From assembly GCA_030998015.1 (NCBI GenBank), contig JARWMV010000235.1:744001-808000 (forward strand): a stretch of 64,000 nt of DNA, given 5' to 3'. This DNA comes from Ceratorhiza oryzae-sativae. Taxonomy: Eukaryota > Basidiomycota > Agaricomycetes > Cantharellales > Ceratobasidiaceae. Below the pieces are notes generated by a model. It did no database searches and had not been told where the DNA came from. It was given only the letters and a program-made list of their open reading frames with translations. The position numbers and the translations under genes are program-made. Positions 1 to 11,716 of the stretch are shown piece after piece (position 1 is the stretch's first letter; each line of letters opens with the position of its first letter).

Positions 1-290
1 GAAATTTGGTATAAAGATACTGAAAAAAGTCAAGTGGTAGTCGGGGAGGGTGCATGATTGCGCGAAAAAGGATCCAATCGTGACCCAACCAACGAATATA
101 TTTGTATCATTCGATTTTCTTTCTATCTCTTGGGACGTTTTTGCTGTATCTCTCTCTCGCTTTACCCCAGCTCTTCCCTCGCACTGTACTCGTCACCTTT
201 CATCCTCATTCGCAATCTTTCATCGAATCATAAAAACGTTGATTGAATTTCAGTCGGCAAGCATGACGCATTTTTAAGCTACCAGGGTTT

Positions 291-2222
291 CTATAGAGAA
301 TTGATCGCGAATGTGATATCCTGGGCACGAGAGCTGCCGGTGTAAACGGAAATCTGAACCGTACCACTCGGGACCGAGTCGGCCGTAAACCCTGTCGAAC
401 CGCCGTACGCGAGTAAACCATTGACCTATAGGAGGGAGTGAGCATACATATGCATCCACGCCACTGCTAACATCACATACCGACGTAAACACCGAGCCAG
501 TCGACACGGAACTGCCGCACGAGAAAGCACCTCCACTCACTTGGCAGAGACCTATCCAGTACGGGTTTCGTTTCAGTTCATCTAGCAACTAAAATCCAGG
601 ATTTGTATACGCACCCTTGGAAGTTGTGAGCGTGAATCCGCCCGAGACGCTTGTGAGCGTGTACGTAGCGCAGGTCTGAACGGACCAAGTGCCGGCTGTG
701 AGCAAGCAACCGGTTTTACTTCCAGAAGAAGTGTAGGCGGCAATGGTAGCCTTGCTAGGGACAGCTGTGCTTGTCTGTAGAACAAATATTAAGTTGCTGG
801 TATATGTGTGCTTCTGGGACCTCGATACTCACGCTGCTGGGTGCCTAAGCGTGTCTATATCAGCCAAAAACTGGCAAGGGTTCAACAAGCACTCACAGTT
901 CCGGTAGTGGTTGGAGTGCTAGATCCAGATTTCGGAGGATACTTGAGGCCGGTCGAGCCGCACGTTCCAGCCTTGGGGGCATCTAACACACGATCTTTAG
1001 CCCTGGCAGTATATCAAGATGGGGTACTTACTGATGGGGACAAGAGTTCCATCGATGATCGAGCCCTTCAAGTTGTAGTAGTACGATACAGCGTTGATTG
1101 ATCCGCTCGTACAATCAAAGGCGGGAGTGAATCCCTATGGTTGTGGGGTTAGCTCTGTAAATACACACACAAACGAAGGAATAAACAGGAATACGCTTAC
1201 CCATTTGGCCTTCACCGCCGAAGTGAGTTGGGCCAAAGTGTATGTCGTTGTCGATGACGGGTAAATACCAGCTGCTCCGAGGAACTCGTATGTGGTAAGA
1301 GTCTGGAGATAATATATCAGCAAAAGCCGCTATGAGAGGTAAAATGACATACTTTGAAGAGGTTGACTGTGCGAGTAAAATAGTAGATCGCATCCTGGCC
1401 CTGGACAGAGGAAGAAATGCACGCCGGCTGGAGGGTGCTATAAAAAAACGATGAGTTGTAGGCGTGAGGCAAATTAATGCTCGACCTGCCTCATGCACGT
1501 GCCATGCTTGCCCCACTCATGCTCCCAGAATGACTCGTCGTTGCCATTGATATCAACCCAATAGGTCTGCATGTAGCTTAAAATGTCGCTGGCGCCTCCA
1601 TTGGTCAAAATCTTTGATAGCCAATAAAATTAAATTATATATCCTGGCTAGTATGCGGTTGTACTCACCGACGCAATATTGGTGTACGCGCGAGACAGAT
1701 CACAGTTCGAGTCGTACGTTCCATCGCAGCTAGAAGATGTATGAGGGTTCAATCCCAATATCCGAGGTGACCAGGAACGTACTGATCGGGCTAAATGAAA
1801 TTTAATTAAATCAAGGGATTCGTAATGAAGGTTGGGTTTACTCACCCACAGGCCATGGATGGTCCAGCTATTCGAAGGACCAGTGCTAGGGCTAAAGTCC
1901 CAAAACTGAAGTAGAGTCAGCATGCCGAAAGGGTTATTTCCAGATAGGAACGCACTTGTGTTTGCAAGAGTTGTCCCTATTGACAGCAAGGTGAGCAAAC
2001 ATGCAAACAAGGCAGATTGGGTGGATGTACTCCTGGAGCCTCGAAGCAACACAGGTTGCTTTGGGCAGTTGTGTTCTGGCACGAAGCCTGGCCGGTGATT
2101 GAGCACGAAGTCCGAGGGAACAGCGAGTGTGTGTCGACACCAAAAAGTGGAGATGCGGACACAACCGCCGAAAGACCGAGAAGAAGAGCAGACGCAAACA
2201 TCGCACCGAAAAAGCTTCGCAA
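291..2222 (-). CDS. Secreted ribonuclease T2
   Basis: Endoribonuclease of the T2 family, which cleaves single-stranded RNA through 2',3'-cyclic phosphates and is normally secreted or vacuolar. The first exon encodes a clear signal peptide (MRSFFGAM start, hydrophobic run, SASP end) and then the Cys-rich CCFEAPG stretch. Both catalytic signatures are present: WTIHGLW (near 1870-1850) and EHEWGKHGTC (near 1530-1500), with the histidines of active sites CAS1 and CAS2. The C-terminal exons (about 900-291) give a separate small domain with the TLTSVSGGFTLT, SCGSS and VYTG patterns seen at the end of long fungal T2 enzymes. About nine introns of 45-60 bp join the pieces. The last one (donor at about 443, acceptor before 424) leads to the final exon ending at the TAG at 291-293. 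Exon borders are hand-drawn; the family call is firm. Confidence 0.93.
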
Positions 2223-2661
2223 GGGTGACTGAAGCCTTCCGAGAGTGTTCTAGGATTATTTTTCGGCATTGGCTTTTGTAGTCCGCTGTTTCCGCCCGCA
2301 GCACTGTACCACAAGAAGGAATGCCGTTGCTCTGCGGCTACAGTGAATGATACGCATGCATCGTGTGGAGCGTTGGACATGCACACGTTCGACTATCTTC
2401 GCCCGGAGCGAATTATCTAGGGCACGTGTAGCCTCAACTCGTCGACGCTGGGTGCTCCCGGGACAAAATTGGAACGGACGTCACATAGGCGAACGCGACC
2501 CATATGGGACCGAAGTGAAGAAGACGCGGCGCGAGTGTGGGCACAAGCGAGGTGTAGGAGATTCTCCGACATCGAAGCATTGATTTATGTGGGGTCGTAA
2601 GCGCTCCATAATGTAGATCATTAACAGCATGATACATGTATTGCTCCTGCCTACGATGTAA
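2223..2661. other. Intergenic, upstream of RNase T2
   Basis: Holds the RNase T2 promoter on the minus strand and the 5' flank of the tRNA-Gly gene. Open frames here are out of frame with the T2 signal peptide and have no recognisable domain. I see no other gene. Confidence 0.6.
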
Positions 2662-2742
2662 GCGTGAATGGGGTAGTGGTAACCTTAATCGTTGCCATCA
2701 AGCTAGCTCGATTAGCCAGGGGTTCGATTCCCCTTTCACGCA
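2662..2742 (+). tRNA. tRNA-Gly (GCC) with 10-nt intron
   Basis: Cloverleaf folds fully: acceptor GCGTGAA with TTCACGC, D stem GGGT/ACCT, anticodon stem AATCG/CGATT, T stem AGGGG/CCCCT with loop TTCGATT, and discriminator A. The anticodon loop is TTGCCA followed by a 10-nt insertion (TCAAGCTAGC) at the canonical intron site, one base 3' of the anticodon GCC. A Pol III terminator TTTT follows at 2747-2750. The exonic sequence is identical to the copies at 22956-23036 and 46372-46452. Confidence 0.95.
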
Positions 2743-3478
2743 AAGATTTTGCTTGTCTAACCGATTTCGCTTATCACAATTGGACGCTTGGCTCATCGAA
2801 GTATTTTCGCATTAATACTCCGCACACAAGGTGACGGTTCCAAAGAAGTTTTGTTCGCGACCAGGGTGTTCAGCGATACTTGAAGGTGGCACATTTCAGC
2901 CAAATCTGAATTGACACCCCAGCTCCCTGGAGCATTGTTTCATTGTCGGTAATGGCAAGCGACGACCTATATAGGACACGGAGCCAATTCGAATTCGAAT
3001 TTCCGGGCTCACGTACTCAAGCCGATACACGCCTTGGCAAATAAATTTATTAACAGTCGGAGCAGACGATCAACCCATGGGTCCTTTGGACGAACAAGCT
3101 CAGCTGCCTCTTGCATAGCATTTCCTGGGTAACCACCGAATGCCCAAAAACAGTGGGGCAATGTATGGATGTTTCTTTCAAGAACACGTGCCTTGGCTAA
3201 TGCTTATATGATGACCGAGCCTTATCGCTTCATCCGTGCGGCTCCTTGGTGAGTAGCGACGGATTCAATTGGTTGTGGTAGGCTTAGAGTCTCACTCATT
3301 ATGATCGATAGCAGCTGTCGAACCAGTGACGCGATTACCCCTGCGGCAGTAATCAAGATATCTAACTCGCCCTGAAATTTACCACGGGATTTACAAGAGA
3401 CTGAAGCGGATTGAACGCGACTGGTTTGGCTTCTCACCCTGGCAGTAGCAACCACAGCTGCCCGCCTAACCTATACGG
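2743..3478. other. Intergenic, no gene seen
   Basis: About 740 bp between the tRNA-Gly gene and the WD40-kinase start. Only short frames without domain character; presumably the promoter and 5' leader of the downstream gene. Confidence 0.5.
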
Positions 3479-5910
3479 ATGCTGCAACCAATCCACAGTT
3501 GGGACCTCCCCGATGCTGACGGTTCAATTGCTGTCTCGCCCGATTGGACTCGCTTGGGAGTTGGTCGGAAACACTGCGTTATAGTCTATGACATGAATAC
3601 TGGACAAAGCGTTTTGGGCCCCCTGCAGGGCAGTGAGCGCCGCATTACATTCTCTCCGGATGGTCGTATGATTGCTGCTGCTACTGCCCAAACCAGCGAC
3701 GCGCACCTATACCCGGGTACAACAAACAGCAACGCACACGTATGGGACGCAACAACTGGCGACCTGATTCACCGTTTCCATTTTACAGACCTGGAATTTT
3801 CACCCACAAAACTCTGGCACAAGGAAGCATACTCTAAGGGTCTCTTGGGAGGAGTAAAGGAGATGGTTTTCTCGCACGACGGTCAGTTTCTTGTAACATG
3901 GGGCATAATAGCTCGCGTTTGCGCATGGGACACGCGTACTTGGAAGGCCATAGATTATGAAGGCGAAACAGGCGTCGTAGAGACCGCGGCCATTTCACCC
4001 GATAACAAGAGAGTTGCCGTTTCATACAGCCCGTCTCAAAAAAACAAGATATTTGTGTTTGATGCAGCTACAGGTTCCAATCTCTTTGCGTGCATGGGGC
4101 ATTCGAGTGGAATCCATTCAATCGCGTTCTCACTAGATAGCCGACGTATCATTTCTGGATCTTCTGATTGTACCGTACGCATTTGGGATGCCATGAACGG
4201 ACGTGCGACGGGTAATCCACTCGAGGGCCATACAGAATCTGTCAAGTTTGTAACATTCTTCTCTGAAAGCAATCTCATTGCTTCTGCTTCAGACACCTCG
4301 ACTGTCTGGGTCTGGGATTCGGCAACTGGGGTTCTGAGAGATACCTGGTCGTTTGAAGGTCGCAGGGTGTCGATAAGTCCTGACGGGAGCCTTCTTGTAT
4401 CGCGTGTCGATCGCACAATTCAGATATGGAAAACACCCAAGCTCGATTGGCTGGATGACAATGAATACCCGTCGATGGAAGCAGCAGAGACTCCCGAAAT
4501 TGAGATTAGTAGCACGATGGTATGGCGCGTATCTTTGATTATAAAAGCTAGTTCTGAGATGTTGTGGCCAGAGTCCTCAGCAGATAGTGTCGTATCTCGG
4601 AACTCGAGGCTGCAATGATCTAACCGAGATTCTCGACATGGCGAGTTGCACAGAATATCCAATCTCAACCGGCGGTTTTGGGGATATATATCGCGGAAGA
4701 CTCAAAGGCGGGACTGAGGTTGCGATCAAGACACTCAGGCTGTATGCTGGGCCGCAAGAAGAACCCCAGAAGCACTTAAAGGCTAGTATACTCTACTCCC
4801 AGTGGCCTAAAATGATCTTATAATCGCGCAGCATGCGGCTCGGGAGCTATACACTTGGTCAAAGTGTCGGCACCCTCATGTCCAACACTTGCTGGGACTA
4901 GCGGTACTGCGAGGACAGATAGGTATGATAGCGAGGTGGGAAGTGAATGGGAGCCTGCCAGAATATCTTGAGCGGCATCCAGATGTCGACCGGTGCGGAC
5001 TGGTAAGCAAAGTTGAATAGATCAATTGACACCCTTTGACGCGAGCATATCCAATTAAGAGCACGCAAATCGCCGACGGCCTGTCATACCTGCACTCATC
5101 AGGACTAGTATGTGCAAACCTGTATGCTCTGTGGCTTCAATGGTGCTAACCTAAACGCTCCCTAGGTTCACGGGGATCTTAAAGGGGTAGGCTATAATAC
5201 AAAATTTAGTATCAGTGACCAGAGCATGCCAGGCGAACGTACTAATATCTCATGACGGCGCTGCTCAACTCGCAGACTTTGGCAACGCAAAACTGCAAGA
5301 GTACACGCTCCAGTTTACCAAGACGTCCACAAAAGAGAGCCTCTCACCGCGCTGGGCGGCAAGTACCGTCAACCATATTAACAAATCAACGTACTAAATG
5401 CCAACAGGCCCCAGAACTATTCAAGGGAGGAAAGTGCGACACTTCGGCAGATGTATACGCACTAGGCATGGTGAGTGCAAGGTGATGTAATTTGACCAAA
5501 TCTTAATCCACATTTGGGATCAGACCATTTTAGTATGTTACGCCCTACACCTACTCGAATTGATCGTTGACAAACTCCAGGAAACAATAACGGGCCAGCT
5601 GCCATGGGCTAACAAGAGCGACCATGCAGTCATGTTTGCGGTCGTAATGGAGAACGCCTACCCGGATCGCCCAGAAGCGGAGATACCGAGATATTCGGAG
5701 CATGGGGACACGTTGTGGTCAATACTACAACGATGCTGGGAGGCTGAAGCGGCGAATCGTCCAACTGCAGCCGATGTAAGAATGATAGTAAGTGTTCCGC
5801 CGTTTGAATTCCTGCCCGATCTGAACTAGCTTCACCTACAGATGTTAGGTATCTCAATGGAAGGGCTGAAGAATCGAGAAGTTGAGATGGATGTTGATGA
5901 CGATAAGTAG
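3479..5910 (+). CDS. WD40 beta-propeller / protein kinase fusion
   Basis: One polypeptide of about 650 residues. Residues 1-346 form seven WD-type blades, ending successively in IVYDM, HVWDA, CAWDT, FVFDA, RIWDA, WVWDS and QIWKT, so the propeller is complete. An intron at 4518-4580 (GTATGG to CTCAG, phase 0) joins this in frame to a kinase domain of the basidiomycete tyrosine-kinase-like type. The kinase has a glycine loop STGGFGDIY, VAIK lysine, HGDLKG in place of HRD, ADFGNA, and a split WAAPELF (APE). The C-lobe ends ANRPTAADVRMI and the last exon ends DVDDDK. Without the intron the WD40 frame would stop at 4618, so a two-gene model is possible but less likely. Two introns appear to use GC donors (after LK at about 4780 and after WA at about 5360). 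A 9-nt microexon (5524-5532, Thr-Ile-Leu) is needed to restore the conserved GMTILETITG. Likely a cytosolic signalling protein; partner unknown. Confidence 0.85.
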
Positions 5911-6312
5911 AATGCATAATGTCAACATACGCACGGGTAGTGTAAACCCATGAGGAAAGATTCACTGGCGACTCTGTCCGTCTAGTTTGTGGGACCGAGA
6001 GCAGCCGAGAGAGATGTAATAGCCCGCTTCTAGTTGTTGTAAGCAATCAATTTCTAGGTTAGTCTAAACTAAATCAACGAGAAGCTCTCTATCGCATCGG
6101 AGGAAGCTAAACCGGGTTGGGACATGAAAAGATTCATCACTGTAGAATTTGTAACTCCACCCAAGAAATACCAATAAACAGATGCATATACGCATACAAC
6201 CACGGGTTCACACAAACCCGGAACTCGCACTCCGTATTTCAAATATCTGCATGACTCGCTTAGTCTTTATCGACTCGCCTCATTGTCTTGGGCGACCCCT
6301 CTGTAAACTAGC
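5911..6312. other. Intergenic, no gene seen
   Basis: About 400 bp holding the 3' end of the WD40-kinase transcript and the promoter of the FAD oxidoreductase. No conserved element recognised. Confidence 0.5.
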
Positions 6313-8220
6313 ATGGCGAGCTCAAACTCCGTTTTGATTCTCGGAGCGGGCTGCTTCGGACTCTCGACGGCGTATGAGCTCCTCTCACGAGGGTACAAGC
6401 ACGTAACGATTGTTGATCGCGCACCCGAGCTTCCTGCACCAGATGCTGCATCTACAGGTGAGCAACCGTTATCGACTATGACGCGAACAGTTAGCTCTCC
6501 TGAAGGGGATCCAATTTGGGTTGCCTCGTTTTTTTTTTTTCCCCTACTCTCTCGCTCTCTCATTTGCTTCGGCATTCTCGGACTCTTCGGGTAGGGTAGT
6601 TTACTGATTCAACGGGCTTTGGTTTGATCAAGACTTGAACAAGATAGTACGTTCTGCATATCGTAAAGATGCATACACTCGAATGGCTCGAGAATCAATC
6701 AAAGAATGGAAAACCGGGGACTGGGACAACGCATATCACGAGTCAGTTCAACCAATCACTCTTCTGTCATCAAGTTTTGACCAGTGATTTATTTTATTTT
6801 TATTTATTTTTGTGCTCTCAGAAGCGGGGTTTTGGTCTGTGGTGGCCCGGTTGGGACTCCGTATTCTAGAGCGGCAGAACAAAACGACATTGCCGCCGGT
6901 GGACGCGTGACGCTCCTCCCGACGGCCGACGACATCCAAAGCGTGTTCCCGGCGGGGATCAGACTAGGCGAAATCGCAGAAGCCGAGGATCAAGGGCGCC
7001 GGGGGATCGCCGCCAAGAATTCGTGCTATCTCAACGCAGACGGAGGTTGGGTCGAAGCGACGACGGCGATCAAGGCGCTTTTGTGGCGGGTACGTGCCTA
7101 TGAAGGTCGCGGTGTGAATATCCTGGCTGGATGTCGGGTGACTGGATTGGAAATCGGCCCGGATGGAAGCGCGGCTGGCGTCCGAGTCGCGAGGAACGAG
7201 GAACGGGGCCAGGGCCAAGAACAAATCTTGACGGCCGACGTGGTGGTTCTCGCGACAGGGGCGTGGTCGTCGTCGCTGTTCCCAGGCGATTCATTCGGCT
7301 TATCAAAGTTGATGAAGGCGACCGGGTGCGTCTTGCCCGTTTATTCGTCGGATCGTAGATTTTGTTTTGATACACTGTTCGAACCAGGCAAAGCGTATTG
7401 TCTGTTCAGCTTTCTTCCGAAGAACTCACGAAATACAGCAAATGCCCTTCCTTTTTTGATACTTCGACCGGTTTGTACACTATGCCGGTAAGCGCCCCCT
7501 CTCCTATCTGGTTATGCATACCATCGCAAAACTCTTTGCCCTGCCGTTTAGCCTACAGCATCCGGTCTTCTGAAATGGGGGTTGCATCATACGGGCGCCC
7601 TCTCTTCTCACAAGGTCTCGACACCCCGAACCGGACTGGCGACAGACAACTCCGCTCGTCTGAACCCAGACGCGAGGATTGGGGTCGACGGTGCAGGGGT
7701 TCCGTGCGCTGTACCAAAATCCATCATTCGACCGATGCGGGATGCGATGCGGAAGCTGTATCCAGATATAGCGGACCGAGACGCGGCGTCGAGTCGGATA
7801 TGCTGGGTGGGTTGCTTCATGTGTATTGGGGAGGAGGCATATATGGTGAACGTATGCGCGCATTCAGTACGCAGATACCATTGACGAAGACTGGATCATC
7901 GACTACCACCCGTCCCATTCACGCATACTCTTCGCGACCGGGGGCTCTGGGCATGCATTCAAAGTACGCGTATACAAAAAACCCCATTGACCTTCTCAGG
8001 CTTTGATATTGATTTGGATCCCCTCCTTCTTTCCCTCTCCCCAAAGTTCTTGCCAGTGTTGGGGCGTGTTATCGCTGACAGACTCGAGAACAAGCTGGAC
8101 GAGGAATCCAAGTTGCTGTTTTCGTTTACGCGTCCTCGCTCAGCAGAGCACGTTGAGCGAGTGGGCGAGTACATCCGGATTGACGAGTCCGAGATGAGCA
8201 CGCCAGAGGATCTCAAGTAG
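6313..8220 (+). CDS. FAD-dependent amine/amino-acid oxidase (fructosyl-amino-acid / sarcosine oxidase-like)
   Basis: DAO-superfamily flavoenzyme. The N terminus is a Rossmann dinucleotide fold, VLILGAGCFGLSTAYEL, with GxGxxG and the acidic D at the end of beta-2 (VDRAPE). Exons then give the SGVLVCGGP segment, the substrate-domain core GGWVEATTAIKALL, VVLATGAWSSSLFP, and the C-terminal flavin-binding FATGGSGHAFKFLPVLGRVIAD typical of monomeric sarcosine oxidase and fructosyl-amine oxidases. It would oxidise a secondary amine or glycated amino acid to give H2O2; the exact substrate cannot be read from sequence. No PTS1 peroxisomal tail is present. Introns of about 45-165 bp interrupt it; the first (after DAAST) contains a poly-T run. 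The present stop codon TAG at 8218-8220 is the first three bases of the inserted transposon. The ancestral frame continued Gly-Leu-Ala-stop, now stranded at 14930-14941. Confidence 0.88.
8209..8217 (+). repeat. Target-site duplication, left copy
   Basis: GATCTCAAG, directly abutting the left end of the transposon. It is repeated perfectly at 14921-14929 on the far side and lies within the last codons (Asp-Leu-Lys) of the FAD oxidase. Confidence 0.95.
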
Positions 8221-8363
8221 TCTCTTCCACATCCGGTCTAGGTCGCTCCACCCTTCGGCGTCGTCAGGGTTCGGATCACTCGTTCCTCGCAACCGAACCC
8301 TCGTGCCTCGGGTCTCCCTAGACCGTCTGTAAGGATTTCTCGGAGAGCAGGCCTGACTTAGCG
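8218..8363 (+). repeat. Left terminal inverted repeat with foldback hairpin
   Basis: Starts TAGTCTCT. An outer motif (ACATCCGGTCTAGG, 8229-8242) pairs at 12 of 14 positions with an inner motif (CCTAGACCGTCTGT, 8317-8330). Between them is a perfect 9-bp hairpin, AGGGTTCGG (8266-8274) with CCGAACCCT (8293-8301). The inner 33 nt end in GACTTAGCG. A second TGACTTAGCGA copy lies just inside at about 8393-8403. Confidence 0.88.
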
Positions 8364-8477
8364 AAATTTCGGGCGTGGCTCCCATCGAAGCGTGACTTAG
8401 CGAGATGTCAATCGGCGCCTCTCGGATAAGACTTTTTGATTAGTACAGGTTGTAATGCGAGTCTACAAAAAGTGTAA

Positions 8478-11400
8478 TCAATCAAAATCAAACGGGTCCT
8501 CTTCCTCTCCGTCGCCGTTATCGACCACGACATCGAAAAGGTCTTGGTTTTGAGTCTCTGTAGGACTTTCCGTCAGTGATATGCATCTTCCGAGTACCCA
8601 TGTGCAGATGAAGTAAATAGATAAAAATATACTTGCTGACCTTGATCTTCGCCGTTCTCAGCATCGCCCTCTTCGCCGTCATTGGGCGGTTGGGTGGCAT
8701 ATGAGGTGTTATTTCGTGCCCCGAACCTATCTTTATTGAACGCCTTGATCGGAGAATTGTGTGCTTTACGTGCTAATACAGTAAATACAAATGATAGTGA
8801 ATAGTGGGTGAACTCACCTTCGAGACTCTGAAGCCCTAACGAAAGCGCGTCTTTGGCTTGTAAAGTTTTGTCGAGTTGTCGACTGGGATCGTGTCCGTGG
8901 ACTTCGCTTTCGACGAGCGATTCGACGAGTGCGTCAAGATCGGCCTGAAGGTTTGGCGCTGTATGATGGTTTGAATTACGAGGAGCGAGGGATGCGTTAA
9001 CCTGAGTGGCAAGTTCTCTCAAAGTGGAGATACATGGCGATATTTCGGCCAGCCATTTCCAAGTCGCATTGGGCCCTCGGGCCTTATAGATTCTCTGTGT
9101 TAAGATTGTAAGAAGCCCAGACGATTAGAAAAATCGATGCTTTTACCTTGATCCAATAGTTCATGTGTTCTTGGAGGAGATCTACCTCCTTCCACCCGTT
9201 CTTCTTACCCGTTGTGTTGACAAGCATGTTAGATAGTATAAGATCGCTAATAAAATAGAAGATATGGGTATATATAAGCGTTTTTAGCTCTTGACTTTCC
9301 ATACCGTAGCGGTTTCGGCCAAGCATGTGTCAGGTTATGGCGCAATCGTAGCAACTCGCCAGCATACTGGCTTCTTCCCGAGCCACGGAACAGGATCGTC
9401 CATATTTTGAGGATAAGTTCGATCATAGCCATGTTGCCGCATTTTACAGAGGTCACGAAACAGCGGAAGAGTAACGCGTCTCGGATGAATAGTATACTAT
9501 TTCGAAGCACATCGTCAGTCCCAGCCTCTTCGGGTGTGGTAAAGCGAGCGATAGCATTAGAGGCGACTAATTTTAGTCGCTCCCAGGCCTTATCGTCTGG
9601 TAGGTTCGCTAACTGCTCCCCAAAACGCTGGAGCGATTCGTATCCAGATTCAATTCGAACAATATCCAGAAGCCGAGCATAGAGCGAGTGAAACGTAAGA
9701 TCTTGCACAGTCCTGTATTTGGGGGGTTGTCCAACTGGGATGTTCTTTCGCTTCAAGATTTCATTATGTCTCCAAAGAGAGGCTGGGCTGTCTTTTGGCC
9801 GGGCGTTAGGTTTCCCAAAGTGACTATACAGAATTCCGTTAACGGCAGTGATTCGAATATGGAATAGGCTAGCAAATGGCACAAGATAGCTAAGGTTATC
9901 GACTTTATCCTTGATGTGCACAGGTGTTCGCATATATAGAGTTCGTACATCTCGAACGGAGAGAAGACGGCTAATTGTAAGCAAATCGCCAGTAGCTACG
10001 CATAAACGTTGTCTGAATAGTTCGGACTTGTCGATTTGAGTAATGCGTCGAAGTTCTTCAGTAACTGTTGCATTGCCGTTCGCTGAGGCTTGTTCGATAT
10101 GAAGCGTTGGCAGTGGGTAGACCTTTGACACCCGAAGAGGGAGAAGCGGGCGGATTAGAGGGCGAAGCATCTCGTTTGCTAGGCTCCAAGGTATCAGGAT
10201 ATGTTTCAGTCGTATAGATGTACCGTACTTACGCTTTTTGAACCGTTTAAAGAGTTCCCCTGCGTGTTCAACCAGAATGTTGACCGTCTCATACACAAAT
10301 TCGTTTCGAAGGTTTTGCTCATCTTCTTCGGTCGGCATAATGTCTGATATCTTAAGGTCAGGCGCATTTTCAACCGAGTGTAAGTATTTATCAAGATCCA
10401 GAGCTTCGTCGACTGCCTCTGGGCCGCAATCGGGGGGCGGATGAAGTTCTACAACTGTGGAAGCTGTACCGCTTTCAAAAGATCCTTTAAGATTGTGCTT
10501 ATTAGTGGGTCTGAAAGTAACAAAGCTAATCGACTAACCAGCGTTTTTGATACGTTGTTCTGCCGGTTTTTCATCGAAGTTGACATTGTCCCATACAAGC
10601 ATAGATTGACATTTTGCAACCACGTTTTGAAACCGCTCAGTGCAGGAACGATTAAGGCTTGAGAGCGAGTCAATGAGAGTGCTATAGGAGACTCCCAGTC
10701 CTAGTCGATTTAAAACATTGATTGTTGCAGCGTGGACTCCAGAGCTATAAAGGTATGCGGTAAATCCCTTGGCAAACATATTCGCCCTCTGCGATCTTTT
10801 GAGCCACAATATCGAGCCCACAACAGATAATGTCTACCAGGGAGTCGATTGAGTCTGCGGTTTTGGTATCAAAGCCAATTAAAAACTCTCACGATTGGTA
10901 CCTCGTCCTGCTTTGCTTCGGACGAGTGTTCACCATCTTTGATAAAAGACTCAAGGAGCGATACAAAATATGGCATATGATCGCACAGATGCTTGTGGAC
11001 TGTATTTGGCGACCATTCCTTGAGCAAATCTACTGTAAATGAGTTCGCTAGTGCGCATATATGGTTATCAAACCGTTTCTAGTTAGATGAACGAAGTTGG
11101 ATAATACTCACCATCCGTATTGAGACAATGATACTTTTCCATTTCTTTTGCCTCCCGCAAGATCTCTTGGCGTGCTATTTCTTTTGCCCAAGCTCGTACT
11201 GATTGCGCATCTTCAGCCTCGTCTATTTTGAGCTGAAAATCAGGATCTGATTTGGCCCTCTCATCTCCATAGTCGAATGCACACATTATCCGAACCATTT
11301 TGGCCACAGTCAGCTCATTTTCTCTAAGAAAGCGCCAAGCAGCATCAATGCGTTGGTAAATTGGGTCGGAGGTGCCAATAAAAGATTTCCGTGGACGCTT

Positions 11401-11598
11401 TTTGGGATGTGAAGGAAGGAGACGTTGTGGAGTGAGGTTAGGAAGCTTTGTTGCCTCTTCAAGACCACCTCGCGCAACTCGTCTACGTGCTCGTCCAAGG
11501 CGTGCAGCATCGCTCTTGGGCCCTTTAGAGTCAGGAAACGGACTGTCCTCAAGTTCAGAAAGATCAGAATCGAGAAGGTGTTTCTTGTGGCGAGACAT
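8478..11598 (-). CDS. DUF6589-family protein, candidate transposase
   Basis: About 880 residues in nine hand-built exons: 11598-11112, 11047-10902, 10833-10539, 10484-10233, 10178-9305, 9246-9147, 9094-8820, then two short ones ending at the TGA 8480-8478. It starts MSRHKKHLLDSD; the first ~90 residues are basic and disordered. The body matches the DUF6589 pattern known from Agaricomycetes: NKRSQR-like LKRSQRANMF, MLVWDNVNF (about residue 293), SGTASTVVEL, ATGDLLTISRLL (about residue 460), FHIRITAVNGI, and the C-terminal WTILFRGSGRSQYAGELLRL followed by VNTTGKKNGWKEVDLLQEHMNYWIK. The conserved aspartates in WDN and GDLLT sit in beta-strand-like contexts, consistent with an RNase H-like catalytic core, but that is my inference. 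The C terminus is very acidic (GDGEEEDPFDFD). It lies wholly inside the transposon, so it is the best transposase candidate. Confidence 0.85.
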
Positions 11599-11716
11599 GG
11601 TCCACTGATGACGAGGAAGAGAGAAGGAGAAAAAAGTGATGTATTTATGACAAATTGACCAGAAAAGGTTAAGTCTCTGCTCAATTTGCTTTTCACGACA
11701 GCCACATACGACGACC
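11599..11716. promoter_or_regulatory. 118-bp bidirectional promoter of the transposon genes
   Basis: Only 118 bp separate the start codon of the DUF6589 protein (11598, minus) from that of the RecQ-like helicase (11717, plus), so both 5' leaders and core promoters must lie here or overlap the genes. No strong TATA box is visible. The arrangement implies coordinated expression. Confidence 0.6.

Noticed and set aside
1934..2386. Frames overlapping the RNase T2 first exons
   Set aside because: They are other-frame shadows of the T2 gene, whose signal peptide and active-site exons fix the frame.
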